DNA of 64,000 nucleotides from Amorphochlora amoebiformis (taxonomy: Eukaryota > Cercozoa > Chlorarachniophyceae), in assembly GCA_054601695.1 (NCBI GenBank), contig BAAHQB010000160.1:248001-312000 (forward strand). Reading direction: 5' to 3'. The notes beneath the pieces were generated by a model. It saw nothing but the letters and a program-made list of their open reading frames with translations, was not told the origin of the DNA and ran no database searches. Below, piece after piece: positions 25,052 to 52,172 of the stretch. The position numbers and the translations under genes were made by a program. The number at the start of each line of letters is the position of its first letter. Positions within the stretch are counted from its first letter, which is position 1.

Positions 25052-25255
25052 ACGTCAGATCGCTAGACTACCGTCATATTCGTAATCTACGCATGCGAAT
25101 TAGCAATAGTCATCCGAGGGGAAGATCTTCCAAGGGAAGACCTTAGGTAGGGAAGGCCTTCTACGCGAGAATTTTCTTGTGAATTTAGTCATTATCATTT
25201 GCCATAATCCAAACGGACAACAGTCAATCGGACAACTACCACTGCTACGCTGACA
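25018..25255 (+). repeat. 3' LTR of copia element
   Basis: 238 bp, two differences from the 5' LTR. Carries the last codons and TAG stop of the polyprotein at its left end. Followed at once by TA array and, 330 bp on, by IFT121 exon 8. Confidence 0.97.
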
Positions 25256-25333
25256 ATATATACATATATATATATATATATACATATTTATATATGTATA
25301 TATGTGTGTGTGTGTGTGTTTCTATATGTACAA

Positions 25334-25387
<54 letters not shown>

Positions 25388-25505
25388 GTATGTGTGTACG
25401 TAGATGTTGTCTACTAAAACATACATGTTATTGCCGCCAAAACATGTATGTGCACATTTACATACATACGCATACATTAAATGTATGCAGATACGTATAT
25501 ATATG

Positions 25506-25540
<35 letters not shown>

Positions 25541-25584
25541 TATATAAATATATATAATATATATATATATATATCTCATAACAG

Positions 25585-32074
<6,490 letters not shown>

Positions 32075-32077
32075 GTA

Positions 32078-32157
<80 letters not shown>

Positions 32158-32582
32158 GTATGTATATACACATATATATTAGATTTACAATTACAAATAG
32201 TTTATATTGGATATGAAATATATGTATGTATATATATATATATATATGTATATATATAATATGAAATACCGTATTTTTACGCTCATCCCTACCTTGGTAT
32301 TCTTGGCCTTGTTTTCAATTCAAAATCCATGGTTTCGACCATTCCCTCCCACCCCCCTTCACCTCAATCCAATAAACAAAAACAAATTGGAAAAAAAAAC
32401 CCGCGAAAAAATATGATATATCTGCATCCGCCCTTTGGGTTCGCCCTCAGGAAAAGAGAGACAGACAGAGAGGGAGAAAAGAGGACACATAAACGCAGAG
32501 AGAGGGTGAGGGGAGAGGGGGAGAGAGACGGAGATTTCTAAGTACTCGAGCTGAAATTGGTATGTTTTTCGGATGTTTTTAG

Positions 32583-40943
<8,361 letters not shown>

Positions 40944-40961
40944 GTTGATAATGTGTAAATA

Positions 40962-40993
40962 TGTGAAAAATATAAGGATTTAGGTCGATAATA
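40962..40993 (+). pseudogene. Ghost copy of IFT121 exon 47 end and donor
   Basis: GAAAAATATAAGGATTTAGG then TCGATAATATG repeats the real exon end GAAAAATATAAGGATTTAGG then TTGATAATGTG (40926-40956) about 36 bp downstream. The copy still has a GT donor, although with no acceptor of its own before it. Confidence 0.85.
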
Positions 40994-41130
40994 TGTATAT
41001 ATATATATATATATATATGTTATATGTGTGTGTATTTGTGTTTATGTGTGCAAATATGTGTATATCTAAATAGTACAATAAATTACATAAATGTCTTATA
41101 TATACATATATACATGTGTAAATATATATG

Positions 41131-41164
<34 letters not shown>

Positions 41165-41339
41165 CATATATATTATTATACCAGATCTCTCTCCAGGTTA
41201 CGACTAATCCATTGAATACATACCCCCCATATATATGTACATTAAGATAAACATATATATATATATATTCCACATATATATATACATATATATAAATACA
41301 TACATATATATATATAATATATATAATATATGTATTCAG

Positions 41340-42006
41340 CAATATCGATCTTCACCAAACACGAGCCGAAAGACCCCGTTACTCGCGACACCAAATGCCC
41401 CATCTGCGGCCACGCATGTAAGCCGTGGGAAACGCAGGTAAATTCAAATTCAAATTTAAATTCAATTCAGATTTAACCAACACTCACCATAAAGTCAAAT
41501 TTCGCAATTTTTCTCGTCGTGTCAGCCAGTTTTTCATTTGTGGATGGTTTTCATTCATGTGTGTGTGATATGTATATATATATATATGTATATATAAACA
41601 TGTATATTTAATATATACAAAAATATGTATGTATATTTGTGTATGCACATTGTACCTGTAATATTATATCCATATTGTAAACCTACATATTGTATTCTGT
41701 ATTAAATAGTGCCCGCACTGCAATGCAAATATCCCGACGTGTACAGCGTCCGGAAGGCCAATATTTACCCAAAACTATTTCACGTGCAAGAGGTTTACAA
41801 CCTGTATTACATATATACATTTATATATATATATATATATATCCACACATACACATACACACACATATGTATGTACACACTCACATACACATGTATACAT
41901 ACATATACACATGTACACATGTACATATGTATGTATTACATGTATGTGTGTGTATATTTTTATGCCATATGTTATTGTATGTGTTACATATATATGTATG
42001 TATATG

Positions 42007-42050
<44 letters not shown>

Positions 42051-42613
42051 GTGTGTATGTTATATACATATGTGTGTGCATAAATATACAAATGTACATA
42101 TATGTTTTTGTAAAAGATATATGTTTACGTGTGAGTTTTATAAATATGACCACATACATGTATGTCTACATTTGTAATTAGTATATATATACATGTATAT
42201 GTATGTATTATATATCTGTTTGTATTACATAAAATGTACCTATTATGGTCTAACATACATACAATGTATACATAACGTGTGTGTGTGTGTGTATATTTTG
42301 ATGGTTTTTTTTCCTTCCAAGGTAGATTTATATCAACTCAAATAAACAGAGAATCATACGAAAAATCTCAAGCTTTTGTTTTTTCCTATTGTCTTGTCCA
42401 GGTGTCAGTTCCATATCTTTGAGCAGCTTGTCAGGTGTTCAAAATCATAATCACTATTGTAACTACTAGCTATGAAACTACAAACTCTACGTATACTATT
42501 TGGTAAAAAGATGAATACAAACATATACCTATGTGTATGTGTTGTATAGGCGGTTCTTCAACTGTCCCTTATGTCACGCCAACCTTCAACAGAGTGCAAA
42601 AAGGCATAAGTAA
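41340..42613 (+). CDS. IFT121: IFT121/WDR35 exons 48-51, C-terminal zinc-binding region and stop
   Basis: Exons: 41340-41437, 41710-41792, 42402-42434, 42550-42613 (TAA). The joined tail starts [11 protein letters not shown], as in the family, then has paired cysteines: [19 protein letters not shown], a Cys shortly before another Cys across the exon 49/50 junction, and CPLCHANL near the end. The final [12 protein letters not shown] arrangement matches the WDR35 C-terminus, which binds zinc and helps assemble IFT-A. This protein keeps more Cys-x-x-Cys pairs in this region than I recall for the human one. The stop is at 42611-42613. The next gene downstream is convergent. Confidence 0.94.
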
Positions 42614-42678
42614 AGATATATATATATATATATATATTATATGTATATATATATATATATAATATAATATATATATAC

Positions 42679-42722
<44 letters not shown>

Positions 42723-42745
42723 TATATATATATATATGTAACATA

Positions 42746-42787
<42 letters not shown>

Positions 42788-42861
42788 CTAGCGCAGGGTA
42801 CGACACCCGGTAATATGCTAGGCGATGATCTCAGGTGGCGTAGTGGTATGGTAGTTGTTCG

Positions 42862-42912
42862 AGGTTGACTTTTGTCCGTTTGGATTATGACAATGATAAA
42901 GGAAATTCTCAG
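42862..42912 (-). mobile_element. Decayed antisense copia LTR fragment
   Basis: TTGTCCGTTTGGATTATG is an exact match to the complement of the LTR sequence CATAATCCAAACGGACAA (LTR of the element at 21342). Similarity continues with AATGATAA and AAATTCTC. Only about 50 bp can be matched by eye, so this is a relic of a related element in opposite orientation, 250 bp past the IFT121 stop. Confidence 0.7.
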
Positions 42913-42984
42913 GCAGTTCATTCTGGCAATTTCTAGGAAAATTCTAACTTCTCGAACACACTAGAATCTTGGAGAAAATTCTGG

Positions 42985-43196
42985 AAGCGTGACCTGGCGT
43001 GACGTCACGTTGTGTCATGGTATATCTGGAAGCCCAGTACTACCGGGTACTATCCGGTACTACCAGCAAGGTAATCTCCGAGCAATCTCCGGGGTCTCTA
43101 GCGATCTCGGGCATATCTATCACAACTCTGCCGCACTGTGCAGACACCTACGCGTCACGCCAAGTCTAACTATGCCTCTTACAACGATGCATTAAC
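42985..43196 (+). repeat. Dispersed repeat family, copy 3
   Basis: Contains GCGTGACGTCACGTTGTGTC, CATGGTATA, AGTACTACCGGGTACTATCC and AATCTCCGGGG in the shared order. It lies downstream of IFT121 and ends against a TA array. The TGACGTCA palindrome is best preserved here. Confidence 0.65.
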
Positions 43197-43203
43197 AATA
43201 TAG

Positions 43204-43276
<73 letters not shown>

Positions 43277-43319
43277 TATATTTCTATATATACATATATA
43301 TATAACGAAATATGCATAT

Positions 43320-44320
43320 ATTCCATATATTGGCTACATGCCTAAACAGAGACGGTCGATGATTGGCAAGGCGTGAATGTCACGGCACTTCTGAGGCATA
43401 CCGTGACCTGGTGACATGCAAGAAGAGTCATCTAGATGACATAAATATGTTTTCCTTATCTTTATATCAATTATATGTATGATAGATACTCAGATATAGA
43501 TGAATACGTCCGCGCAATCGAAGTTACAATATTCTAGTTATTATCAACTTAGGTCAATTTAACTGAATCGATTATATTTATGTAAGACGGTTACCTAGGT
43601 TACTATTAGACTGGACTATATCACCATTTTCTTCTTCTATCGAATATTACAAGCTATTACTAGTAGACTACATACATACACATACATATATACATACATA
43701 CATACATACCCAATACCGCTAGTACCGTGATAATTTATACTAGTTATCTAGGTTATATCTAGTATATGTGCGGCGCGTCCATGCTTCGGATGCTAGATCT
43801 AGTCCAGTATGCCAGCCGTCGGCTAGAATTTATTATAGTCCTTCGTCTACTTATATATTTAAATCATGCTAATCATCAGTACGTCAGTATGCACGCGGTT
43901 ACTACTAGACTACCTTGTATACGTATGAATGCGCTCGCTGGACCTGTGACTTTGGTAGTGACCAGCAATAGCTAGAGGATAGTCATCTACCAGGTTTAGA
44001 GTATAACATCAAGTTACTACTGCGTAGTATTATTAAGCGCTCACTTTTCATCACTGAATACATTCTTAATATACTATGCCGAGATACTCGGATATATTCT
44101 AGTGATACTGTTTAGATACTCTGAATTGGATATGTAAGGACCAGCTCGTTGACAATTTTCGAGTTTCGGCTCTGCATAGAACTAGTCGAATGCATGGCTG
44201 AGCTGTATAAAATTCTAGAAACTTAGGCTGTGGATCTAGAGCGGCATCTCGTTTCTGAAGTTGCAATTTCCTACCTTTGACACGAGCTTTTTCATCTGGA
44301 TTGATATGATGTTGAGGTAA

Positions 44321-44330
<10 letters not shown>
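43320..44330. other. Non-repetitive region between convergent genes
   Basis: Mixed-composition DNA between IFT121 and the redoxin gene with no recognised gene. A minus-strand segment 44202-44142, bounded by CAG and GTCCTT, is open in one frame but does not join in phase to the terminal redoxin exon. Scattered motifs (CTAGACTACC, AGCAATAG, ATAGTCATC) recall the copia LTR and could be remains of an old copy, but the order is too damaged to call. Confidence 0.4.
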
Positions 44331-44353
<23 letters not shown>

Positions 44354-44383
44354 TAATGTAATATTTACACATACATATATACA

Positions 44384-44418
<35 letters not shown>

Positions 44419-44424
44419 TATATG

Positions 44425-44486
<62 letters not shown>

Positions 44487-44562
44487 CATACATATATACT
44501 ATGCATATATATATATACGCGCTGACACAAAATACACATATCTAACTTATCTACATATGTAC

Positions 44563-44612
44563 ACATTCACTCCGATATATACATATCTATCTACATACAT
44601 AAACATTCACCC

Positions 44613-44651
<39 letters not shown>

Positions 44652-44769
44652 CATATATATATATATCTAACAAATCTACATATATAGACATTCACTCCGA
44701 TATATACATATATGATGATGATGAAGCAGATCTTTCTCTTTAGAAGTGTAGTGCTTGTTTGCGCGATAC

Positions 44770-44800
<31 letters not shown>

Positions 44801-44837
44801 TATCTAACAAATCTACATATATAGGCATTCAGTCCGA

Positions 44838-44880
<43 letters not shown>

Positions 44881-44925
44881 CTAACACATTGACATATACA
44901 TATATATATATATATACATTCACTC

Positions 44926-44963
<38 letters not shown>

Positions 44964-44996
44964 AACACATTGACATATATAAACATTCACTTCCGT
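44563..44996 (+). repeat. Tandem 80-120 bp units with TA arrays
   Basis: Five units each hold CATTCACTCCGATATA (or close variants) followed by a TA array and CTAACAAATCTACATATATA or CTAACACATTGACATATATA. They start near 44563, 44601, 44689, 44824 and 44917. The last unit ends at the stop codon of the redoxin gene. Confidence 0.85.
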
Positions 44997-45318
44997 ACAT
45001 CTAGATTCGATGGAGATTTGAAGTCCCCGTCGCCCTAAGGTTAGGGTTAGGGTTAGGGTTAGGGTTAGGGTTAGGGTTAGGTATAGGATTAGGGTCAGGG
45101 TTAGAGTTATGGTTAGGGTTAGGGCCAGGATTAGGGAAGATGTAAGGCTTATGAATATAAGTTTAATATATTTTGTATGTGTATTGAATATTACGCTTCA
45201 GAGTGTTGTTTCCATGTTGTGTTGGGGATGTTAGGAGATATAATTATATATAGGTATTTCTATATATGTGTAGATTTTACATGCGTAGAGTATGTATACT
45301 ATGGAATATACACATATG

Positions 45319-45352
<34 letters not shown>

Positions 45353-45517
45353 CACTTACATATGTAGATATATATATATATATATATGTATATAATATAT
45401 ATATATATATGTGTATATATATATATTATATATATATATATATATATATGTATATAACAATACACTTATATTGTGTACGGACAACCTACACACACAAACA
45501 CACACAAACGCATATTT

Positions 45518-45563
<46 letters not shown>

Positions 45564-45598
45564 CCGCATACATACATCTATATTATATGTGTATATCC

Positions 45599-45649
<51 letters not shown>

Positions 45650-45758
45650 AGATATATTAGTATACCTCCCGTTTAGCCATAAATATCCTATGGTTTTTAA
45701 GGTAGAGGACAAACCTGGATATATATATATATATATATATACATACATACATATATAC

Positions 45759-45789
<31 letters not shown>

Positions 45790-45807
45790 TTATACATATA
45801 TATATAT

Positions 45808-45871
<64 letters not shown>

Positions 45872-45981
45872 ATTGAACATTCATAATATTAGTTTTTTTT
45901 TATGTGCATATTGTGTTTGTATGTATGTAACATGTTATATATGTTATATGTGTCAAAATGAAAACGCACATAAGTTGGTTA

Positions 45982-46022
<41 letters not shown>

Positions 46023-46049
46023 TGTATATATATGTAGATATGTATATCT

Positions 46050-46080
<31 letters not shown>

Positions 46081-46115
46081 TATCAAGATACATATGTATA
46101 TATATATATATATCA

Positions 46116-46157
<42 letters not shown>

Positions 46158-46280
46158 TTATATATGTATATATGTATATATATGTATATATATGTAGATA
46201 TGTGTATATATACATATATATATATACATATCAAGATACATATGTATATATATATATACATATACACATATCAAGATATA

Positions 46281-46318
<38 letters not shown>

Positions 46319-46431
46319 ATTCGGAGACTTTTGGATTGAAGTCTTCGTCTCTGTTTGATCCCATGCCTAAATATTACCACATTCTATATATATATCTATA
46401 TATATTATATATATATATATATATGCATACG

Positions 46432-46463
<32 letters not shown>

Positions 46464-46527
46464 CTATATATATAATTGTGTACATATAAATGTGTGAACG
46501 TAAATATTATATATATATATATTATAT

Positions 46528-46589
<62 letters not shown>

Positions 46590-46624
46590 GATATGAATAT
46601 AAGTACAAAATGCACGTATGCATA

Positions 46625-46672
<48 letters not shown>

Positions 46673-46721
46673 ATAAAAATATATATGCATAAATATATTA
46701 TATCCATTATTATATATTTAC

Positions 46722-46796
<75 letters not shown>

Positions 46797-46864
46797 TACA
46801 ATATATATCCCCTATCTCTATCTCATATATATATATATGTATAAATATTATATATATATATATA

Positions 46865-46912
<48 letters not shown>

Positions 46913-46963
46913 AGTTCTTTATGAAGCTCCCCTGTCTCATCGGCGATGGGAACTATGATCTTG

Positions 46964-47028
<65 letters not shown>

Positions 47029-47042
47029 GTCTATATACCGAT

Positions 47043-47079
<37 letters not shown>

Positions 47080-47358
47080 ATATACACTTGTATACATATT
47101 ATATGTATGTATGTACATTTTTATATATATATCCATATAATATATATATATATATATATAAGTATATATATATAATATATATATATATACATACCAACCT
47201 GATATGATTTTCAGCTAACCAAGCCTTAACGACTTCCAGTTTTCCAAGCCCTACCACAGCTATCAGATCCACCTTCTGTATACATATATGCAAAAATTAT
47301 ATCAATTTCTATGAATGAAAGAAAAAGAGAGATAGGAAAAGAGATAGAGAGAGATGTA

Positions 47359-47390
<32 letters not shown>

Positions 47391-47705
47391 AGAGAGAGAG
47401 AGAGAGATGTAAGAGAGAGAGAGAGAGAGAGAGAAAGAGACAGAGGAGAAGAGAGAGAGAGAGATAGAGAGAGAGACAGGAAAATAGAGAGAGAGAGAGA
47501 GAGGGAGGAAAAGAAGAGAGAGAGAGGAAAAGAGAGAGAGGAAGAGAGAGAGAGAGGAAAAGAGAGAGAGAGGAAAAGAGAGAGAGAGGAAAAGAGAGAG
47601 AGAGGAAAAGAGAGAGAGAGAGGAAGAGAGAGAGAGAGGGAAGCAGAGAGAGAGGGAAAGAGAGAGAAAATCATAGAGGAGAGAAGATGAGACGGATAGT
47701 GAGAG

Positions 47706-47736
<31 letters not shown>

Positions 47737-47921
47737 GGCATAGAGAGGGGGGGGAGAGGATAGAGAGAGACATAAAGTGAGAGTGAAAGAAAGTGAAAAG
47801 GGAGAGAGAGAGAGAGAGAAAGGAGAGAGATTGCAAATTAGCGAGAGAGAGAGAGAGAGAGAGAGAAAGAGTGGGAGAGAGGGAGAGGAGAGAGACTGAA
47901 AAATGGAAGTGAGAGGGAATT

Positions 47922-47956
<35 letters not shown>

Positions 47957-48465
47957 GGGAGAGAGGGAGAAGAGAGATACAGTAAATGAAAGTAAGAGGG
48001 AATCAAAGAGAGACAGAGAGAGAGAGGGTGGAGAGAGGGAGAGAGAGAGGGAATTAAAGAGAGAGAGAGAGAGGCAGAGAGAGAGAGAGAGGGTGAGAGA
48101 GAGAGAGAGAGAGGAGAGACACAGAAAATGAAAGTGAGAGGGAATTAAAGAGAGAGAGAGCATGAGAGGGGAGAGAGGGTGGGAGAGAGGAGAGAAGAGA
48201 GACAGAAAAATAAAAGTGTGAGGGAATTAAAGAGAGAGAGAGAGGGAGAGAGAGGGGGAGGAGAGGGATAGAAAACGAAGATGAGAGGGAATTAAAGAGA
48301 GAGAGAGGGAATTAAAGAGAGTGAGTTAAAAAGAGAGAGAGAGAGAGAGGGAGAGAGAGAGAGAGAGGAAAGACAAAAAAAAAAAAAAGATAAAAATGAA
48401 ATAGAGAAAATTAAAGAGAGAATATGGATATATATAATATATATATATAAATAAATTACTATAAT

Positions 48466-48500
<35 letters not shown>

Positions 48501-48654
48501 GTGTATATATACTACATTGAGGTAGAGATCGAAGGCACTGGACATTAAATTCCTAGCCTGATTAATATAACATATACTATAATATATATATATATATAAT
48601 ATACGTGCATATATATTATATATATATAATATACGTGCATATATATATATATAT

Positions 48655-48695
<41 letters not shown>

Positions 48696-49222
48696 CGTGT
48701 TTGCGTGTATATATGGTGTTTGCGTGTGTCTATATCTACATTAAGACATACATACACATGCACTTATCTATATATATATATTTATATGTATATGTATGTA
48801 TATTTATATAATATATAATATATATATATATATAGATATATATATAGATATATATATATATATATTATATATATACCAGTTTAGCTGCAGGCTTGGGTTC
48901 TTTCTGAAAGTTTGGGATCGAGAATAACATCACATTTGATCTCCTATATGAATACATATATATATATATATATATATACATATATATATTTAGATATATA
49001 GATATATATATATTTAGATATATATATATATATGTATATATATATAATTTTGTGCAAATGTATCTATATGTGAAAACATTACATGTAAATAACAGATATA
49101 TACATATATATGTATTTATATATATACGATTTTAATTTTCCTCTTCCCTTCTCTCCCTCTCCCTCTCTCTCTCTCTTCTCTCTCTCCTCCCTCTCTCTCT
49201 CTCTCTCTTCTCTCTCTCCTCC

Positions 49223-49254
<32 letters not shown>

Positions 49255-49716
49255 CTCCCTGTCTCTCTCTTCCCATTCCTCTCTATCTCTCGCTCTCTCT
49301 CGCTCTCTCTCACTCTCTCTAGCTCTCACTCTCTCCATGCCTCTCTCTCTCTCTCTCTCCCTGTTTATCTATATCTCCTCCTCCAATCAACCCCCTCTCT
49401 TCTCTCTTCTCTCTTTTTTTTTTGGTCTACTTTTCCCTCTCTCCCCCAGCTCACTATCTCTCTCTCTCTCTCTATCTATCTATCTATTTCCTCTCTCCCC
49501 CTCCTCTCTCCCCCCCCTTTCTCTCTCTCCTCTCTCCCCCTCCTCCCTCTATCCCTCTCACTTCATTTCTCTCCGTTCTCTCTCTCTCTCTCTCTGTACA
49601 TACATATCTTGTCTATCTTTTCCCTGTCCCCTCAGCTCTCTACCAAAATCTCTCTCTCTCTCCCTCTCTCCTCAATTCTATCCCTTCCTCTATATTCTCT
49701 CTCTTCTCTCTTCTCT

Positions 49717-49787
<71 letters not shown>

Positions 49788-50547
49788 ATCTATCTATCTC
49801 TCTCTCTCTCTCTCTCTCTCCCTCTCTTCATCTCTCCATCTCCTTTCTCTGACCTCAAGACATGCGAAAGAGTCGTCGTTTCAGGCCCAGACCCAGGATC
49901 CCATCTCAACTGTTAGGGTTAGGGTTAGGGTTAGGGTTAGGGTTAGGGCTAGGGTTAGCATCAGAATATTCAGCGTGTCTTAATCCGAGGACCATTGACT
50001 CGGTTAGGGTTAGGGTTAGGGTTAGGATCAGATTATTCAGCATGTCTTAGTCCCAGGACCATTCAGACCTCCACAATGTGGGGTTTGTTTTAGGGTTAGG
50101 GTTAGGGTTAGGGTAAGGATTAGGGATTAGGGTTGCTAGATTCTGTTGTTTGGTTAGACATAGGGTGGGTTAGGTAGGGTTTGGGTTAGAGTTAGGGTTA
50201 ATGTTGAGAGTTAGGGTTAGGGTTAGGGTTAGGGTTAGGGTTAGGGTTAGGGTTAGGGTTAGGGTTAGGGTTACGACTGGGGTTGGCATATTTAGGTTGG
50301 GGTTGGTTAGGGTTAGGCTTGGGTTTGATTGCCGCTAGGATTAGGGTTAGAAGGGTTAGAGTTAGGGTTAGGGTTAAGGTGAGAGCTAGGGTTAGGGTTA
50401 GGGTTAGGGTTAGGGTTAGGGTTAGCGTTAGGGTTAGGGTTAGAGCTAGGGTTAGGGATAGAGTAGGCTTTGCAAGGCTGGGTTTGGCTAAGGGTAAAGT
50501 CGTATGTGTGCTAGATATAATAAAATAAATAAATATACATATATATA

Positions 50548-50606
<59 letters not shown>

Positions 50607-51214
50607 CACACACACATATATATATATATATATCCATATATATATATATATAATATAATATAACATAATCTATGCATGTATCACACATGATGCGTGCTAT
50701 TTGTGTAACACAATATCGAGATATTACCTTCCAAGGTCAGAGTTATATGATTGGATACGGTTAAGGTTAGGGTTTGTGCTGAACCACGCTTAGGGTTGGG
50801 TTTAGCATTAGGGTTAGGGTTAGGGTTAGGGTTGGATTAGGTTCAGGGTCAGGGTTAGGGTTAGGGTTAGGGTCAGGGTTAGGGTTAGGGTTGGAGTTAA
50901 CGATAAGTTAGGGTTAGGGTTAGGGTTTAGGGTTATATAATGAAGGGTAAAGTAGGGTTATTAGTTAGGGTTAGGGTTGAAGTTAGGGTTAAGGGTGGGA
51001 TATTGTTTTGGTTAGGGTTAGGGTTAGGGTTAGGATTAGGATCAGTTTATTTATCATGTCTTAGTCCGAGGACCATTGACTCGCTTAGGGTTGGGGTTAG
51101 GGTTAGGGTTAGGGTTAGGATTAGGGTTAGGGTTAGGATTAGGGTTAGGGTTAGGATTAGGGTTAAGTCTTACTTTTGAGAATCCGTATACGGCGTCGCC
51201 ATCTTTAACTTTCG
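44987..51214 (-). CDS. Peroxiredoxin/redoxin-like domain protein, C-terminal exons
   Basis: Exons on the minus strand: 51214-51174, 48903-48877, 48557-48516, 47275-47199, 46966-46911, 46366-46318, 45714-45666, 45034-44987 (TGA). Joined pieces read [20 protein letters not shown], then [18 protein letters not shown], then an [11 protein letters not shown] strand and a [12 protein letters not shown] end. This follows the thioredoxin-fold half of Prx5/PrxII proteins, where VSVNDAFVMKAW, LADGNGEFTKALG and a final GGxF region occur at the same spacing. Those enzymes reduce peroxides through a Cys in a PGAFTPxC motif. I cannot find that motif in the exons found, so either an exon was missed or the protein lacks the peroxidatic Cys. 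All junctions are GT-AG with matching phase. It may be the C-terminal half of a larger gene starting at 58307. Confidence 0.55.
47317..48420 (+). repeat. 1.1 kb polypurine (GA)n tract
   Basis: Almost uninterrupted GAGAGA with AAAG and GGGA variants, including internal repeats such as GAGAGGAAAAGAGAGAGAG and GAGGGAATTAAAGAGAGA. It fills the redoxin intron between exons 48557-48516 and 47275-47199, so the transcript strand is polypyrimidine. Frames such as Ser-Leu repeats within it are not genes. Confidence 0.97.
49136..49857 (+). repeat. 0.7 kb polypyrimidine (CT)n tract
   Basis: CTCTCT with CCCTCT and TCTATC variants. It lies in the intron upstream of redoxin exon 48903-48877 and is complementary in composition to the purine tract at 47317-48420. 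Two small exons sit between the two tracts. Confidence 0.97.
49912..51168 (+). repeat. Large interstitial telomeric (TTAGGG) cluster with spacer unit
   Basis: Runs of up to ten or so perfect TTAGGG units alternate with degenerate stretches (GTTAGGATTAGGG and GGGTCAGGG variants) and with a TA array at 50535-50660. A non-telomeric spacer of about 40 bp, containing CTTAATCCGAGGACCATTGA or close variants, occurs three times (near 49978, 50045 and 51058). It lies within an intron of the minus-strand gene. Val-Arg and Leu-Gly frames in it are artefacts. Confidence 0.95.
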
Positions 51215-51262
51215 CTGTGTATGTTGTGTGTATATATATATATATTTACGTATGTATACAGT

Positions 51263-51327
<65 letters not shown>

Positions 51328-51398
51328 CAATACACTAGGTCTGTTCTCACATACATATAAGTATATATATATATATATATATATACCATACATATATT

Positions 51399-51452
<54 letters not shown>

Positions 51453-51546
51453 TGTATCATAGTACACCATACATATATTATACATATACTTACATATATA
51501 CAATATATATATATATATATATGTGTGTATATATATATGAAAATAT

Positions 51547-51609
51547 AATCTGGTTTATAGAAGTCGAGTCTGTTTTCAAGAGTTTATATATATACATATA
51601 TTATATATA

Positions 51610-51655
<46 letters not shown>

Positions 51656-51783
51656 GTATATATAACCTGGTTTATAGAAGTCTAGTCTGTTTTCAAGAGT
51701 TTATATATATATATCTATATATACATATATTACATACATATGTATATATAACCTGGTTTATAGAAGTCTAGTCTGTTTTTAAG

Positions 51784-51851
<68 letters not shown>

Positions 51852-51977
51852 GTATATATAACCTGGTTTATAGAAGTCGAGTCTGTTTTCAAGAGTTTAT
51901 ATATATATATATATACATATATTATATATATATGTATATATAACCTGGTTTATAGAAGTCGAGTCTGTTTTCAAGTG
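51547..51977 (+). repeat. Five tandem copies of a 40-bp core separated by TA arrays
   Basis: Cores at 51547-51589, 51663-51704, 51751-51789, 51861-51899 and 51942-51976 each read CTGGTTTATAGAAGTCTAGT or close to it, then CTGTTTTCAAGAG. On the minus strand each has AACAG, then 20 bases, then (in four of five) GTTATATA, which has the form of a 20-nt micro-exon with acceptor and donor. An exon is needed about here to reconcile phases between 52742 and 51214. The intron context is minus strand. Confidence 0.9.
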
Positions 51978-52026
51978 TTTGTTTCGTTCTCTCCTCCCCA
52001 ACCTTTATCTAATGTTATATATGTAC

Positions 52027-52063
<37 letters not shown>

Positions 52064-52172
52064 GGACATATACATACATATACATATACATATACGTATG
52101 TACATATATACATATATATATATACACACACATATATATATGTATATATATGTATGTATATATATATATATA

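Larger units (their letters stand above)
21342..25255 (+). mobile_element. Ty1/copia LTR retrotransposon in IFT121 intron 7
   Basis: Two 238-bp direct LTRs (21342-21579 and 25018-25255) bound a single open polyprotein frame. The LTRs start TGTTAAC and end CTGACA, with TG...CA ends. They show two differences by eye (A/G at LTR position 10; T/G in CATCCTAGGGG versus CATCCGAGGGG), so insertion was recent. The element is in the same orientation as IFT121. It landed inside a (TA)n array: flanks are ATATAT on both sides, so an even-length duplication of 4 or 6 bp fits, but its exact length cannot be fixed in a microsatellite. The internal region is GC-richer than its host. The integrase core is missing (see the polyprotein entry). 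Confidence 0.97.

Noticed and set aside
44563-44996. A CRISPR-like array of repeats and spacers
   Set aside because: Eukaryotic context; spacers are TA arrays and the units are simple tandem duplications.
47226-49852. Long Ser-Leu and Arg-Glu-rich frames up to 284 aa
   Set aside because: They are translations of GA/CT repeats, open in several frames on both strands at once.
49912-51168. A chromosome end
   Set aside because: Telomeric units are degenerate, interrupted, and flanked on both sides by genes.
50283-51360. Val-Arg and Leu-Gly repeat frames
   Set aside because: By-products of TTAGGG repeats, whose 6-bp period keeps all frames open.
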